This document shows, in pieces, positions 53,114 to 61,547 of a stretch of 64,000 nucleotides of DNA. Under the pieces are notes generated by a model that saw only the letters and a list, made by a program, of their open reading frames with translations, searched no databases and was not told the origin of the DNA. The first letter of the stretch is position 1. Every line of letters begins with the position of its first letter. Location: assembly GCA_902793295.1 (NCBI GenBank), contig CADBDA010000004.1, forward strand, positions 62,001 to 126,000. Reading direction: 5' to 3'. A program made the position numbers and the translations under genes. This DNA comes from an uncultured Bacteroidota bacterium. Lineage in GTDB: Bacteria; Bacteroidota; Bacteroidia; Bacteroidales; P3.

Positions 53114-55072
53114 TTACCATTGTTTTATGGTGATGTCCTCTTTGTACCACTCTTTGATGTGGTTGTATTTTGCTTCGGCTTCGGTACGGCTGGCAGCGCT
53201 GCCCATGCTCACGTAGTAGAGTCCGTTGCGGTTGATGATATAGGCGTCGCAGCCCTTGCTTTTCAGGCGCGTACACATCTTGTCCGCACTGCTCTTGTTG
53301 ACAGAGAAGTGGGCAATGATGTCGAATCCCTGCTTGGAGCTGGTGGCCACATGTGAACGTATGGGGGCAGGTTTGGTTTCCTTGGCGGTGTTCTTGGCAG
53401 CCTTTTTGGTGGGAGCGGGTTGGTCGTTTTCTATCATCGACGGGTCGGGGGTCAGCTCGTCGGCGGGAACTATTTCGCTAAGCAAACGCTCCATGATTTC
53501 GTGGTTCATCAGTTCAGTCATGATAACAGCGGTCTTCTGGCTGAGTTTGCTGCGTTTCATAACGTCGATGTTGGCCTCTCTGACGTAGTCCTGCTGGTTG
53601 AACAGCGACTCGCTGCAGAATTCGTTGTCGTCCAGCAGCGAGGTGAGACGGCTGTCGATATAGTCGCTGGCATGGTCGATGAAAAGGTCACGATTCTTGA
53701 GCTGGCCCAATTCTTTGAGGTATTGGGTGAAGTAATTGTCGAGGTTGTCGAGAATCAGGTCGCGCTGTTCGTCGAGCTCCACTTCCGAGAATTCCAGTCC
53801 ATGGGAACTGAAGGTGAATTCGGTCTGGTTGCTTCGGGCGGCTTCGCGGTCGTAGTCGGCGGGGACAATCGGGAAGGATTGGGTCGAGGCGGCGTTGCCT
53901 TTCAGGAACTCGATGTTGGCGTGGTTAGCCACCCAGTCGCGTCCCTGGCTGTTGAAGAGGTAGCGGTCGATGACAGCGGCGCAGGCCAGCAGCACAAGGA
54001 GCAGCAGAAGGATCCATAGCAAGGCTTTGCCGAAACCACCTTTTTTCTTCTTTTCTTTTTTGTGCTCTTTGGATTCGTGGTGTTTCGATTTCTTATCCTT
54101 ATCCTTTTCTTTTTTGTCCTTCTTCTTATGTTTGTCTTTTTTCTTGTCTTGGGTCGGGTCGCTCTTTGATTCGGCAATGGCGTCAAGTTGTTTGAGCGTG
54201 TTGTCGATGGATTTGTCTGTCTGAGCGTCGACAGCGCCAAAGGCGGTGGCAACGGGGGATTCGGTCTGGTTGGGCGTTGGAGCTTCGGCAGGTTCGGGCT
54301 CCGGTTCCACGACCGGCTCCGGTTTGGGTTCCGGCTCCGGTTCCACAACAGGCTCCGGTGCTGCTACAGGTTCCGGTTCCACAACGGGTTCTGCTACGGC
54401 TTCTGGCTCCGGCTCCGGTTCTGGAACAGGTTCTGGTTCGGGTTCCACAATAGGTTCTGGTTCTGTTACAGGTTCTGGCTCCACCACAGGTTCCGGTTCT
54501 GGAATCGGTTCTGGTTCGGGTTCCACCACAGGTTCCGGTTCTGTGGCGGTTTCCATCCGCTGAGGTGCAGAGAATCCTGACATCAGGGAGATGCTTTGGA
54601 TCGGTCCGTCTTGCAGGGGCTGTTCGAAAATGGCGAAAGGATCGCTTTCGTCAGCTGGGGTGTATTGTTTTACATTACTAACGGGTGACAAGTGGTGGCT
54701 GCCGCTTTGAATATTTTGACCTTCGGAGGCTTCGAAACGGTAGTTGCCATCTTGGCGGACAAGGGTGCCCAAATCGCTGAGCTGGATGCTTCCGTCGCTG
54801 TCGAACTTGGCGGACAGGGCGTCGCAGTAGTTCTTCCACAGCTGTTGTGCGGTGGCGAGGCCGACACATTCCTTGTCGGCGATGTATTGCACAAAATCGG
54901 GGGTCTCGCCGCCAGTGGCTTCAAGAACGATGGATCGGCAAGAAGGGTAGAATGTTGAAGATGAGTTGTCGAAATGGGCTTCCTGGTCGCGTGTGGCCAA
55001 TGTTCCCACATTCGGTATTTGGATGGTTTTGCCTTGTTTCAGGTATGCAACCAAATAATCGGTAATGTTCAT
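53114..55072 (-). CDS. HU-like / Pro-Glu repeat / SPOR domain membrane protein
   Basis: A 652-residue protein. Residues 1-125 resemble the HU-like CCDC81 domains of Bacteroidota ([25 protein letters not shown], then [10 protein letters not shown]). Residues 178-262 are almost only Pro, Glu and Val; 309-344 are lysine-rich. One membrane helix spans 349-367. The end (about 570-650) is a SPOR domain ([25 protein letters not shown]), which binds bare peptidoglycan strands at division sites. The layout puts the HU-like part in the cytoplasm and SPOR in the periplasm. It lies 16 bases after kdsB. Confidence 0.85.
   Translation of the reverse strand: MNITDYLVAYLKQGKTIQIPNVGTLATRDQEAHFDNSSSTFYPSCRSIVLEATGGETPDFVQYIADKECVGLATAQQLWKNYCDALSAKFDSDGSIQLSDLGTLVRQDGNYRFEASEGQNIQSGSHHLSPVSNVKQYTPADESDPFAIFEQPLQDGPIQSISLMSGFSAPQRMETATEPEPVVEPEPEPIPEPEPVVEPEPVTEPEPIVEPEPEPVPEPEPEPEAVAEPVVEPEPVAAPEPVVEPEPEPKPEPVVEPEPEPAEAPTPNQTESPVATAFGAVDAQTDKSIDNTLKQLDAIAESKSDPTQDKKKDKHKKKDKKEKDKDKKSKHHESKEHKKEKKKKGGFGKALLWILLLLLVLLACAAVIDRYLFNSQGRDWVANHANIEFLKGNAASTQSFPIVPADYDREAARSNQTEFTFSSHGLEFSEVELDEQRDLILDNLDNYFTQYLKELGQLKNRDLFIDHASDYIDSRLTSLLDDNEFCSESLFNQQDYVREANIDVMKRSKLSQKTAVIMTELMNHEIMERLLSEIVPADELTPDPSMIENDQPAPTKKAAKNTAKETKPAPIRSHVATSSKQGFDIIAHFSVNKSSADKMCTRLKSKGCDAYIINRNGLYYVSMGSAASRTEAEAKYNHIKEWYKEDITIKQW
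54287..54541 (-). repeat. in-gene repeat encoding the Pro-Glu stretch
   Basis: About 14 imperfect copies of an 18-base GAACCGGAACCTGTT-like unit (read on the minus strand) encode PEPEPV-type residues. The low-complexity DNA also creates a false open frame rich in Ser-Gly on the plus strand. Confidence 0.85.
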
Positions 55073-55088
55073 ATTGTTTTTGAGTGAT

Positions 55089-55826
55089 TTATTTCAGTTT
55101 CAACAGGTCTTCGGGGATGTCGATGGCGACACTCTCCTGGTCGGTTTCGCGAACGCTGATGCGGTAGCCGTTCTCCATCCAGCGCAGCTGTTCCAACGAC
55201 TCGCTTTTTTCGAGCGGTGTTTGAGGCAGTTTCACCAGTGTCTGCAGCACTTCGCGGCGGAAAGCGTAGATGCCGATGTGCTTGTAGTAGTGCTGACGGC
55301 GCAGCCACATCTCTTTGGCGATACCCCTCAAGTAGGGGATGGGCTGGCGGCTGAAATAGAGCGCATCGTTGTTCAGTCCGCAGACCACCTTGACGGCGTT
55401 GGTCGAGGTGAGCTCGGCAATTGTCTTGATGCGTTTTTTCAGTGTGGCTATCTGCACGGTGGGGTCTTCGAAGATTTCCACCACTTGTTTGATTTGTTTG
55501 GCGGCCACTTTAGGTTCGTCGCCCTGTATGTTGATGACCACGTCGTACTGCTCCACGTCGCTGCCCATTTTTTCCAGCACCTCGCCGCAGCGGTCGGTGC
55601 CGCTCTTATGGTGCTTGCCGGTCATGACGGCTTCGCCGCCAAAGGCAGTCACGGTGTCGAGGATGCGTTTGTCCTCGGTGGCGACGATGACACGGTCCAC
55701 CAGTCCGGTGTTGCTGACGCCGTTCCAGACATGTTCGATCATCGGTTTGTCGTGTATCATTACCAGCGGTTTCCCGGGGAAACGGGTGGAATTGTAGCGA
55801 GCGGGGATAATGCCTAATACTTTCAT
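55089..55826 (-). CDS. kdsB: CMP-Kdo synthetase (3-deoxy-manno-octulosonate cytidylyltransferase)
   Basis: A 245-residue enzyme that activates Kdo for transfer to lipid A. The nucleotide-binding start [21 protein letters not shown] is complete, followed by the EDKRILDTV and GTDRCGEV motifs, INIQGDEP and the late [13 protein letters not shown]. Length is normal. It is the second gene of the deoxynucleoside kinase operon and complements lpxA and lpxC in this window. Confidence 0.96.
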   Translation of the reverse strand: MKVLGIIPARYNSTRFPGKPLVMIHDKPMIEHVWNGVSNTGLVDRVIVATEDKRILDTVTAFGGEAVMTGKHHKSGTDRCGEVLEKMGSDVEQYDVVINIQGDEPKVAAKQIKQVVEIFEDPTVQIATLKKRIKTIAELTSTNAVKVVCGLNNDALYFSRQPIPYLRGIAKEMWLRRQHYYKHIGIYAFRREVLQTLVKLPQTPLEKSESLEQLRWMENGYRISVRETDQESVAIDIPEDLLKLK

Positions 55827-55844
55827 GGTGTATGGTTTTATGGG

Positions 55845-56459
55845 TTAAAACAATCCGTTGAATTCTGCGTCAATTTTGTTGATAACCACGCCCAAATCCT
55901 CGCGGCTGTCGGCGAAGTTGAGTTCGTCGATATCGATCAGCAGCGATTTGCCGCGGTCGTAGCTCTCGAACCAGCGGTCGTAGCGGTCGTTGAGGTTGGT
56001 CAGATAGTCGAGGCGTATAGAACTCTCGTAGCTGCGTCCGCGCCGTTGGATCTGCTTGATGAGCGACGAGACGTCACCGCGCAGATAGATGAGCAGGTCG
56101 GGTGGCTGGATGAACGATTCCAGCAACTCGAAAACGGCGATGTAGTTGTCGTAGTCACGAGTGTTCATCAGGCCCATGGCCTGCAGGTTGGGGGCGAAGA
56201 TATAGGCGTCCTCGTAGAGGGTACGGTCCTGCACAAAGTCGCGGCCCGTCTGCTTCATGTCCAGAAGCTGTTTGTAGCGGGTATGAAGATAGTAGATTTG
56301 CAGGTTGAAACTCCACCGGCGCATGTCCTCGTAAAAACTGTGGATATAGGGATTCTCATCCATCTTCTCCAGCAGCACATCGTATTGGTAATGTTTTGCC
56401 AATTTGTCCGTTAAGGTGGTTTTGCCAGATCCTATATTGCCTGCAATTGCTATATGCAT
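55845..56459 (-). CDS. deoxynucleoside kinase
   Basis: A 204-residue kinase of the dNK/dGK family, which phosphorylates deoxynucleosides for the salvage of DNA precursors. The P-loop is GNIGSGKTTL (residues 7-16), the substrate block is DFVQDRTLYEDAYIF, and LIYLRGDVSSLIKQIQRRGRSYE supplies the lid arginines. Which base it prefers cannot be read. It heads the operon with kdsB, the SPOR protein, trmB, yebC and rsmI, behind a good promoter. Confidence 0.93.
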   Translation of the reverse strand: MHIAIAGNIGSGKTTLTDKLAKHYQYDVLLEKMDENPYIHSFYEDMRRWSFNLQIYYLHTRYKQLLDMKQTGRDFVQDRTLYEDAYIFAPNLQAMGLMNTRDYDNYIAVFELLESFIQPPDLLIYLRGDVSSLIKQIQRRGRSYESSIRLDYLTNLNDRYDRWFESYDRGKSLLIDIDELNFADSREDLGVVINKIDAEFNGLF

Positions 56460-56586
56460 AGAGTTTTTTGTTTTTCAGGATTATTGTAATAACAAGCCAT
56501 TTTTTACGTCACTCCCAAGGGTATGAATACGATTATGTACTGATATCCAGAAGTGTATCGAAAAAATAGCGCTATTTTCTAAAAAG

Positions 56587-56616
56587 CAAATATACATCTT
56601 TTTTTTCATAAAACAA
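56587..56616 (-). promoter_or_regulatory. promoter of the deoxynucleoside kinase - rsmI operon
   Basis: On the minus strand, TTG at 56614-56616, about 19 bases of spacer and TATATTTG at 56587-56594. The first ATG lies about 128 bases downstream. Confidence 0.7.
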
Positions 56617-56645
56617 GTCGGGTGTCTGCTAATTTTTCGCAAACG

Positions 56646-56678
56646 TTTCACGTGAATCAAAAAATTGATGTAAATTTG
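56646..56678 (+). promoter_or_regulatory. promoter of glmM
   Basis: TTTC at 56646-56649, a 21-base spacer and TAAATTTG at 56671-56678. The glmM ATG lies 57 bases downstream. Confidence 0.65.
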
Positions 56679-56735
56679 CAATTCAAAAAAAATGCGCGTA
56701 AATATCTTAATTATTAAATTAAAATACTGATTATA

Positions 56736-58124
56736 ATGTCTTTAATTAAGTCTATTTCTGGTATCAGAGGCACTATCGGCGGAGCTGCCGGTGAAGGTTT
56801 GAGTCCTCTAGATGTGGTGAAATTCACCGCAGCATTTGCCACTTTTTTACAGCGCCGCAACGAGGGTCGCCGTCTGACTCTGGTAGTTGGCCGCGATGCC
56901 CGTATTTCTGGTGCAATGGTTGACCGCCTGGTGGTTGGCACATTGATGGGAATGGGTGTCGATGTCATCGAAACGGGTTTGTCGACCACTCCGACTACCG
57001 AAATGACGGTGATTGACAAGCATGCCGACGGTGGTGTCATCATCACCGCTTCGCACAATCCCAAGCATTGGAACGCCTTGAAGCTGCTCAACGAAAAGGG
57101 CGAGTTTATCGATGCTGCTGAGGGTAACGAGGTGCTTCGTCTGGCCGACAGCGACGAAATCTGCTTCGCAGAGGTCGACCATCTGGGTCAGGTGACAGAA
57201 GATTTCAACACAATCGATGCCCATATCCAACGTGTGCTGGCACTGCCGTTGGTCGACAAGGATGCCATCGCCAAGTGTGGTTTTCGTGTGGCCGTTGATG
57301 CGGTCAATTCCACTGGTGGCATCGCCATTCCCCGACTGCTGCGTGCATTGGGTGTGAAAGAGGTGGTGGAGCTCAACTGTGAGCCTACTGGCCATTTCGC
57401 CCACAATCCCGAGCCGCTGCCGCAGAACCTGACGGAGATTGCCACTGTAGTGCCCCAGCAGAAATGCGATCTGGGTATAGTGGTCGATCCCGATGTGGAC
57501 CGCTTGGCGTTGGTCTGTGAGACGGGTGACATGTTTGGCGAAGAGTACACGCTGGTGTCGGTGGCGGAATATGTGCTGCAGCACACCCCCGGAAACACTG
57601 TCAGCAATATGTCCTCTACCCGTGCGTTGCGCGATGTGACGGAAAAGATGGGCCACAAATATGCCGCTTCCGCTGTGGGTGAGGTCAATGTGACCACCAA
57701 GATGAAAGAGGTGAATGCTGTCATCGGCGGTGAAGGCAACGGCGGTGTCATCTATCCCGCACTGCATTATGGCCGTGACGCCCTTGTTGGTGTGGCACTG
57801 TTCCTCACCAACATGGCCAAACGCGGCATGAAAGCTTCCGAATTGCGCGCCACCTATCCGGAATATGTCATCTCAAAGAACCGTAAGGACCTGACTCCTG
57901 ACATGGATGTCGACGCCATCCTCCGTCAGATGGCCGATAAATACAAAAACGAGCAGGTCTCCACTATCGATGGCGTCAAGATTGATTTTGCCGACAGTTG
58001 GGCCCATCTGCGCAAGTCCAACACCGAACCCATCATCCGCATCTACTGCGAGGCGCACACCTCCGCAGAGGCTGACGCGCTGGCTCAGAAAATCATCGCT
58101 GATATCGAATCGTTGATCGGATAA
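56736..58124 (+). CDS. glmM: phosphoglucosamine mutase (GlmM-like)
   Basis: A 462-residue alpha-D-phosphohexomutase. The active-site serine that carries the phosphate is Ser106 in TASHNPK; the metal loop is DPDVDR, the sugar loop GEGNGGVIY and the phosphate-binding end KSNTEPIIRIYCEA. The start SLIKSISGIRGTIGG is typical of the Bacteroidota members that turn glucosamine-6-phosphate into glucosamine-1-phosphate for wall and lipid A precursors. A phosphomannomutase role cannot be ruled out. Confidence 0.9.
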   Translation: MSLIKSISGIRGTIGGAAGEGLSPLDVVKFTAAFATFLQRRNEGRRLTLVVGRDARISGAMVDRLVVGTLMGMGVDVIETGLSTTPTTEMTVIDKHADGGVIITASHNPKHWNALKLLNEKGEFIDAAEGNEVLRLADSDEICFAEVDHLGQVTEDFNTIDAHIQRVLALPLVDKDAIAKCGFRVAVDAVNSTGGIAIPRLLRALGVKEVVELNCEPTGHFAHNPEPLPQNLTEIATVVPQQKCDLGIVVDPDVDRLALVCETGDMFGEEYTLVSVAEYVLQHTPGNTVSNMSSTRALRDVTEKMGHKYAASAVGEVNVTTKMKEVNAVIGGEGNGGVIYPALHYGRDALVGVALFLTNMAKRGMKASELRATYPEYVISKNRKDLTPDMDVDAILRQMADKYKNEQVSTIDGVKIDFADSWAHLRKSNTEPIIRIYCEAHTSAEADALAQKIIADIESLIG

Positions 58125-58152
58125 TAGCGCAATCAGACCGCAATGAACCGAT

Positions 58153-58186
58153 AAAAGCCAGGGAATTTCTCCCTGGCTTTTTCTTT
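58153..58186 (+). terminator. terminator of glmM
   Basis: An 8-base-pair stem (GCCAGGGA at 58157-58164 with 58170-58177) extended by A-T pairs, followed by a T-rich tail, 28 bases after the glmM stop. Confidence 0.92.
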
Positions 58187-58274
58187 TGGCCGCGAGCCAC
58201 TGCAAATGGCGACCGCACTTCGTAAAAGCAATATTTTGTGTTTTCGGTCGTTACTTGTCGAAAAATGCTTGAAT

Positions 58275-59072
58275 ATGAAGAAATGCTTGTTGTTCAATGA
58301 AAAATTCATGCTTTTCATTGTCTTGTTGAATGTGGTTGTGATCTTTTTGCAGGGGTGCGGTCTGGACAATGCTGTGATGGCGGCCATCGATGTGGTATGT
58401 ACGCTGCTCTTTGTGGCCGAGATGGTTGCAAAGCATCGAGCCAATGGTTTTCGACGCTATTGGACTGAAGGTTGGAACGTCTTTGACGGTGTGATCACCC
58501 TCGTCACGCTGCCCGCGTTGCTGATCTATCTGATACCCGACTTTTGGGATCTCAAAATACTGGTTGCATTCCGAGCCCTCCGTGTATTCAAATTGTTTCG
58601 GACGGCGCGTTATTTCCCCAATCTCAGCGAGATATGGAAAGGCTTCAAACTGGCTTTGCGTCAATCGGCGGCATTTCTGTTGGCCTATTTCGTCATCATT
58701 GTCGTTGTGGCGATGTTCAACAGCGCGCTTTTCTGCAAATCGGCTCCCGACTATTTTGCCACACCGCTCGATGCCATCTATGCGGTCTTCCAGCTCTTCA
58801 CCGTCGAGGGTTGGTATGAGATTCCCAATGCCGTTGCCGGCGGCATGCCGCCTGTGTGGATGCACCTGGTTAGGCTTTATTTCTGCGTGTTGCTGATTGG
58901 CGGTGGTATCATCGGCATGTCGCTCATCAACTCAATCTTTGTTGACGCTATGGCGGCCGACAACAATGACGAGGTGAAGCAGCAATTGGCGACCATGCAG
59001 CGTCAGATGGAGGAGAACCAACGCTTGCTGAAGCAGCAATTGGACGACATGCAGCGTATGTTGCAGAAATGA
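58275..59072 (+). CDS. voltage-gated sodium/calcium-type ion channel
   Basis: A 265-residue six-helix channel subunit of the bacterial NaV (NaChBac-like) type. S4 has positive residues Arg100, Arg103, Lys106 and Arg109 at three-residue steps. The pore loop reads FTVEGWYEIP (residues 175-184); the TVEGW core replaces the TLESW filter of NaChBac. The cytoplasmic tail (about 232-263) is a glutamine-rich coiled coil, as in tetrameric NaV channels. I chose the ATG at 58275, because the 23 residues before it are neither membrane nor conserved; 58206 is possible. Confidence 0.85.
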   Translation: MKKCLLFNEKFMLFIVLLNVVVIFLQGCGLDNAVMAAIDVVCTLLFVAEMVAKHRANGFRRYWTEGWNVFDGVITLVTLPALLIYLIPDFWDLKILVAFRALRVFKLFRTARYFPNLSEIWKGFKLALRQSAAFLLAYFVIIVVVAMFNSALFCKSAPDYFATPLDAIYAVFQLFTVEGWYEIPNAVAGGMPPVWMHLVRLYFCVLLIGGGIIGMSLINSIFVDAMAADNNDEVKQQLATMQRQMEENQRLLKQQLDDMQRMLQK

Positions 59073-59568
59073 TTTAATGCAATGTTTTTTTCTACGAAGA
59101 ATGTAGTATTGTTGGCTTCCCTTTCTGAGTCGATTTTTTTCAGGATAATACAGACACGTTGTCTCTCCGTCCATTATGGGTGTGATATCTTCAAAAAGTG
59201 GAGTGATGCCATATTGTATGTCAGAAAAAGCATCAGATACCTCAAGGGCATATTCCGGCGTTGCAGTTTGTCCATATAAATTATGAATAAGGCATAAAAA
59301 AAACTTAAAAATATGGATCTGATTATATTGGCATTATTAATCATAAAAATATAATGATTAATTACGGTATCATATTCAACGGAAGATTACTTATAAAAAT
59401 TCCTCAAATAATTAATACCCTGTTTTTATAAGTGCAAAAATATGCTTTTTTTTAAATTAGGTACATTTATATTTGAAATATTTTTTATTTACCTATCAAA
59501 CAACTATTTGCACAAATGTTTGTTTCGATTTATTCAGTAATAGAACGAGTTGAAATATGAGTATAGAC
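59073..59568. other. AT-rich intergenic region without a recognised gene
   Basis: About 500 bases between the ion channel and the terminator of tRNA-Glu. From 59280 on it is much richer in A and T than the rest of the window. No open frame with a family match is seen. One -7-like box (TATTTTTG on the minus strand, 59435-59442) points left into the region, but no product is evident. Confidence 0.5.
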
Positions 59569-59605
59569 GAAAAAAAGCGACAGAATCTTTTGATTCTGTC
59601 GCTTT
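59569..59605 (-). terminator. terminator of tRNA-Glu
   Basis: A perfect 14-base-pair stem (59574-59587 with 59592-59605) with a TTTT loop; on the minus strand it is followed by a T-run. It begins at the CCA end of the tRNA. Confidence 0.92.
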
Positions 59606-59681
59606 GGTACCGCATATCGGAGTCGAACCGATGATCTACTGCGTGAGAGGCAGTTGTCCTGGACCACTAGACGAATGCGGC
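59605..59681 (-). tRNA. tRNA-Glu (CTC)
   Basis: On the minus strand the body starts GCCGCATTCGTCTAGTGG, with the GTCTAG D-arm of glutamate tRNAs. The anticodon loop CTCTCAC gives anticodon CTC, reading GAG. The first acceptor pair is a G-T wobble. CCA is encoded at 59605-59607. Confidence 0.95.
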
Positions 59682-59703
59682 GTTTCTTGTTTGAAATCGG
59701 GTG

Positions 59704-59711
59704 CAAAAGTA
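59704..59711 (-). promoter_or_regulatory. -7 box of tRNA-Glu
   Basis: TACTTTTG on the minus strand, 22 bases before the tRNA, with TTTC at 59729-59732 in the -33 position. Confidence 0.7.
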
Positions 59712-59807
59712 CAACATTTTTTCAGATTGAAAGGCTTTTGGAAGAAAAAAAGTTTTCTGTTGTGTGTAAATGGTTTGTTTAGAGTGTTATGCATGAAGAA
59801 TAATAAT

Positions 59808-59847
59808 GCCCTCCAGCCGCTGATAGGTGGTTGGAGGGCGTCTTTTT
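59808..59847. terminator. bidirectional terminator-like hairpin after the second yebC
   Basis: An 8-base-pair stem (GCCCTCCA at 59808-59815 with 59832-59839) with a 16-base loop. It lies 21 bases beyond the stop of the second yebC (minus strand). The T-run (TCTTTTTT) is on the plus side, where no gene is seen. Confidence 0.65.
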
Positions 59848-59867
59848 TGTCGTGATTTTTTGGAAAA

Positions 59868-60578
59868 TCAGGCCATGTTGTGAAATACGTTCACCACGTC
59901 GTCGTCGGCTTCGAGACGCTCGATAAGGCCGTTGACATCTTCCTGCTCTTCGGGTGTCAGTTCTCGCATTGTCAGTGGTATGCGCTCAAATTTGAACGAC
60001 TTGATTTCATAGCCGTGGTCTTCCAGATACTTAGAGATGGGACCGTAGTTCTTGAAGTCGGCATAAATCATGATCTCGTCCTCGTCGCGGAACACCTCGT
60101 CGATGTCGCAGTCGATAAGCTCAAGTTCCAGTTCGTCCATATCGATGCCGTCACGCCAGGCCACGACGAAGCTGCATTTGCGCTCGAAGAGGAAGTCGTT
60201 CATGCCCATTGTCCCCAGTTCGCCTTTGCCGCGCACGAAGGCGGCACGCAGATTGGCCACGGTGCGGGTGGGGTTGTCGGTTGCGGTTTCCACCACAAAG
60301 GCGGTTCCGTGAGGGCCTTTGCCGTCGTAGACCACTTCTTTGTATGCGGATTTGTCCTTCTCGGTGGCGCGTTTGATGGCCCGTTCGACGTTCTCCTTGG
60401 GCATGCTTTCGCTCTTGGCGGTCTGCATCAGCAGTCGCAGCCTAAGGTTGCTCGAAGGGTCGGGACCACCGGCCAGGACTGCCAGTTCGATTTCTTTTCC
60501 GATCTTGGTGAAGGTGCGGGCCATGTGGCCCCAACGTTTCAGTTTTCTTGCTTTGCGGTATTCAAATGCTCTACCCAT
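59868..60578 (-). CDS. YebC/PmpR family protein, copy 2
   Basis: A 236-residue YebC-type protein with a divergent start, MGRAFEYRKARKLKRWGHMARTF, then KIGKEIELAVLAGGPDPSSNLRLRLL, MPKENVERAIKRA and DNPTRTVANLRAAF. This start type belongs to the second YebC subgroup seen in Bacteroidota, unlike the copy at 51629-52369. Its role is probably in translation or gene control. It lies 12 bases after the nuclease gene, likely in one transcript. Confidence 0.93.
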   Translation of the reverse strand: MGRAFEYRKARKLKRWGHMARTFTKIGKEIELAVLAGGPDPSSNLRLRLLMQTAKSESMPKENVERAIKRATEKDKSAYKEVVYDGKGPHGTAFVVETATDNPTRTVANLRAAFVRGKGELGTMGMNDFLFERKCSFVVAWRDGIDMDELELELIDCDIDEVFRDEDEIMIYADFKNYGPISKYLEDHGYEIKSFKFERIPLTMRELTPEEQEDVNGLIERLEADDDVVNVFHNMA

Positions 60579-60590
60579 TGTTAAATGCTT

Positions 60591-61427
60591 TTATTGTTGT
60601 TTTACTTTATTTCTGTCAAATCCCCACACGGCGGGGTTGTAGGTCGATTCGATTGTCTCTTCCACACTGTCGTCGAGGGTGGGGAAGAGGTCGCGACCGA
60701 TCATCTGCTCCAATTCGTTGACGGTCATTGCAACCTTTTCGGGTGGTTGTCGACGGCTGTCGTTGTGCATGACGAAGGCAACGGCCTGATAGCTGCCGTC
60801 GACAGGCACCAGCAGTGCCTTGAAAAAGGCGTCAGGCACCTGCACCATGGCTTGCCCTATCGTTCCGTGGACACAGCTGTCGAAGATGGGGCCGCAGACA
60901 ACATAGACGTTGCCGTATTGGCGAGCCAGCCGGCGCACCAGTTGCTCCAGCCGGTTCCAGTCGCCGCCGTTCATCTTGCGGTCCTGAGGACAGATGTTGG
61001 TGAAATAGTGGCTCTCCCACCAGGCTTTCTCTGACCATTTCAGATCTGCTTTCGGCGCCATGTGCCCTTTGTCCCATCCCGAATGGGAATAGTCCTCGCG
61101 CGAGGCTTGACGTCCTTTCAGATGGGGGTCGCGGCTGAAATTGGATCCGGAGGTGTATTCCCCTTGTGTTTCTTCGGAAGTGATGTCGTAGGCCACCCAG
61201 TTGGGAACCAGTGTGCTATGATTGTATGACGAGGTGAATCCTTCGTAGACCAATATGTGCTCGCTAGCATCGTAGGCCGGCAATGCGAGTTCGATGCCTG
61301 GAGCCGACGGATTAGATGGCCTTACGGTGCGTGGCTGGCAGCAGGCCATGCTGTAGGACAGCAGCGCTATTGCCAGCAGCACACGTCCTTTCGGTGTCAG
61401 AATGCGATTCGTGGGAACCTTGGTCAT
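60591..61427 (-). CDS. exported DNA/RNA non-specific endonuclease
   Basis: A 278-residue nuclease of the NucA/Serratia (beta-beta-alpha metal) family. The catalytic motif DRGH appears as DKGHMAP, within the SGWDKGHMAPKADLKWSEKAWWESHYFTNICPQ block, and the metal-binding asparagine is in GDWNRLEQL. The amino terminus is a signal peptide with a lipobox-like SMACC end (Cys29 or 30), so the enzyme is probably anchored outside the cytoplasm and degrades external nucleic acids. The Arg-to-Lys change in the motif is known in some family members. Confidence 0.9.
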   Translation of the reverse strand: MTKVPTNRILTPKGRVLLAIALLSYSMACCQPRTVRPSNPSAPGIELALPAYDASEHILVYEGFTSSYNHSTLVPNWVAYDITSEETQGEYTSGSNFSRDPHLKGRQASREDYSHSGWDKGHMAPKADLKWSEKAWWESHYFTNICPQDRKMNGGDWNRLEQLVRRLARQYGNVYVVCGPIFDSCVHGTIGQAMVQVPDAFFKALLVPVDGSYQAVAFVMHNDSRRQPPEKVAMTVNELEQMIGRDLFPTLDDSVEETIESTYNPAVWGFDRNKVKQQ

Positions 61428-61547
61428 AAATCTTGTTTTTCAGTTGTTACAATAACTTTCGGCAAAATCGAGTTGTGATAGTGAATTCGCTTGAGTTCCG
61501 ATTTGTTATGGAATGGAATTCTGCAATCCCGTGGCTTGATTGTCAGT

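Noticed and set aside
54246..54563. A Ser-Gly repeat protein on the plus strand
   Set aside because: It is the antisense of the Pro-Glu repeat of the SPOR protein.
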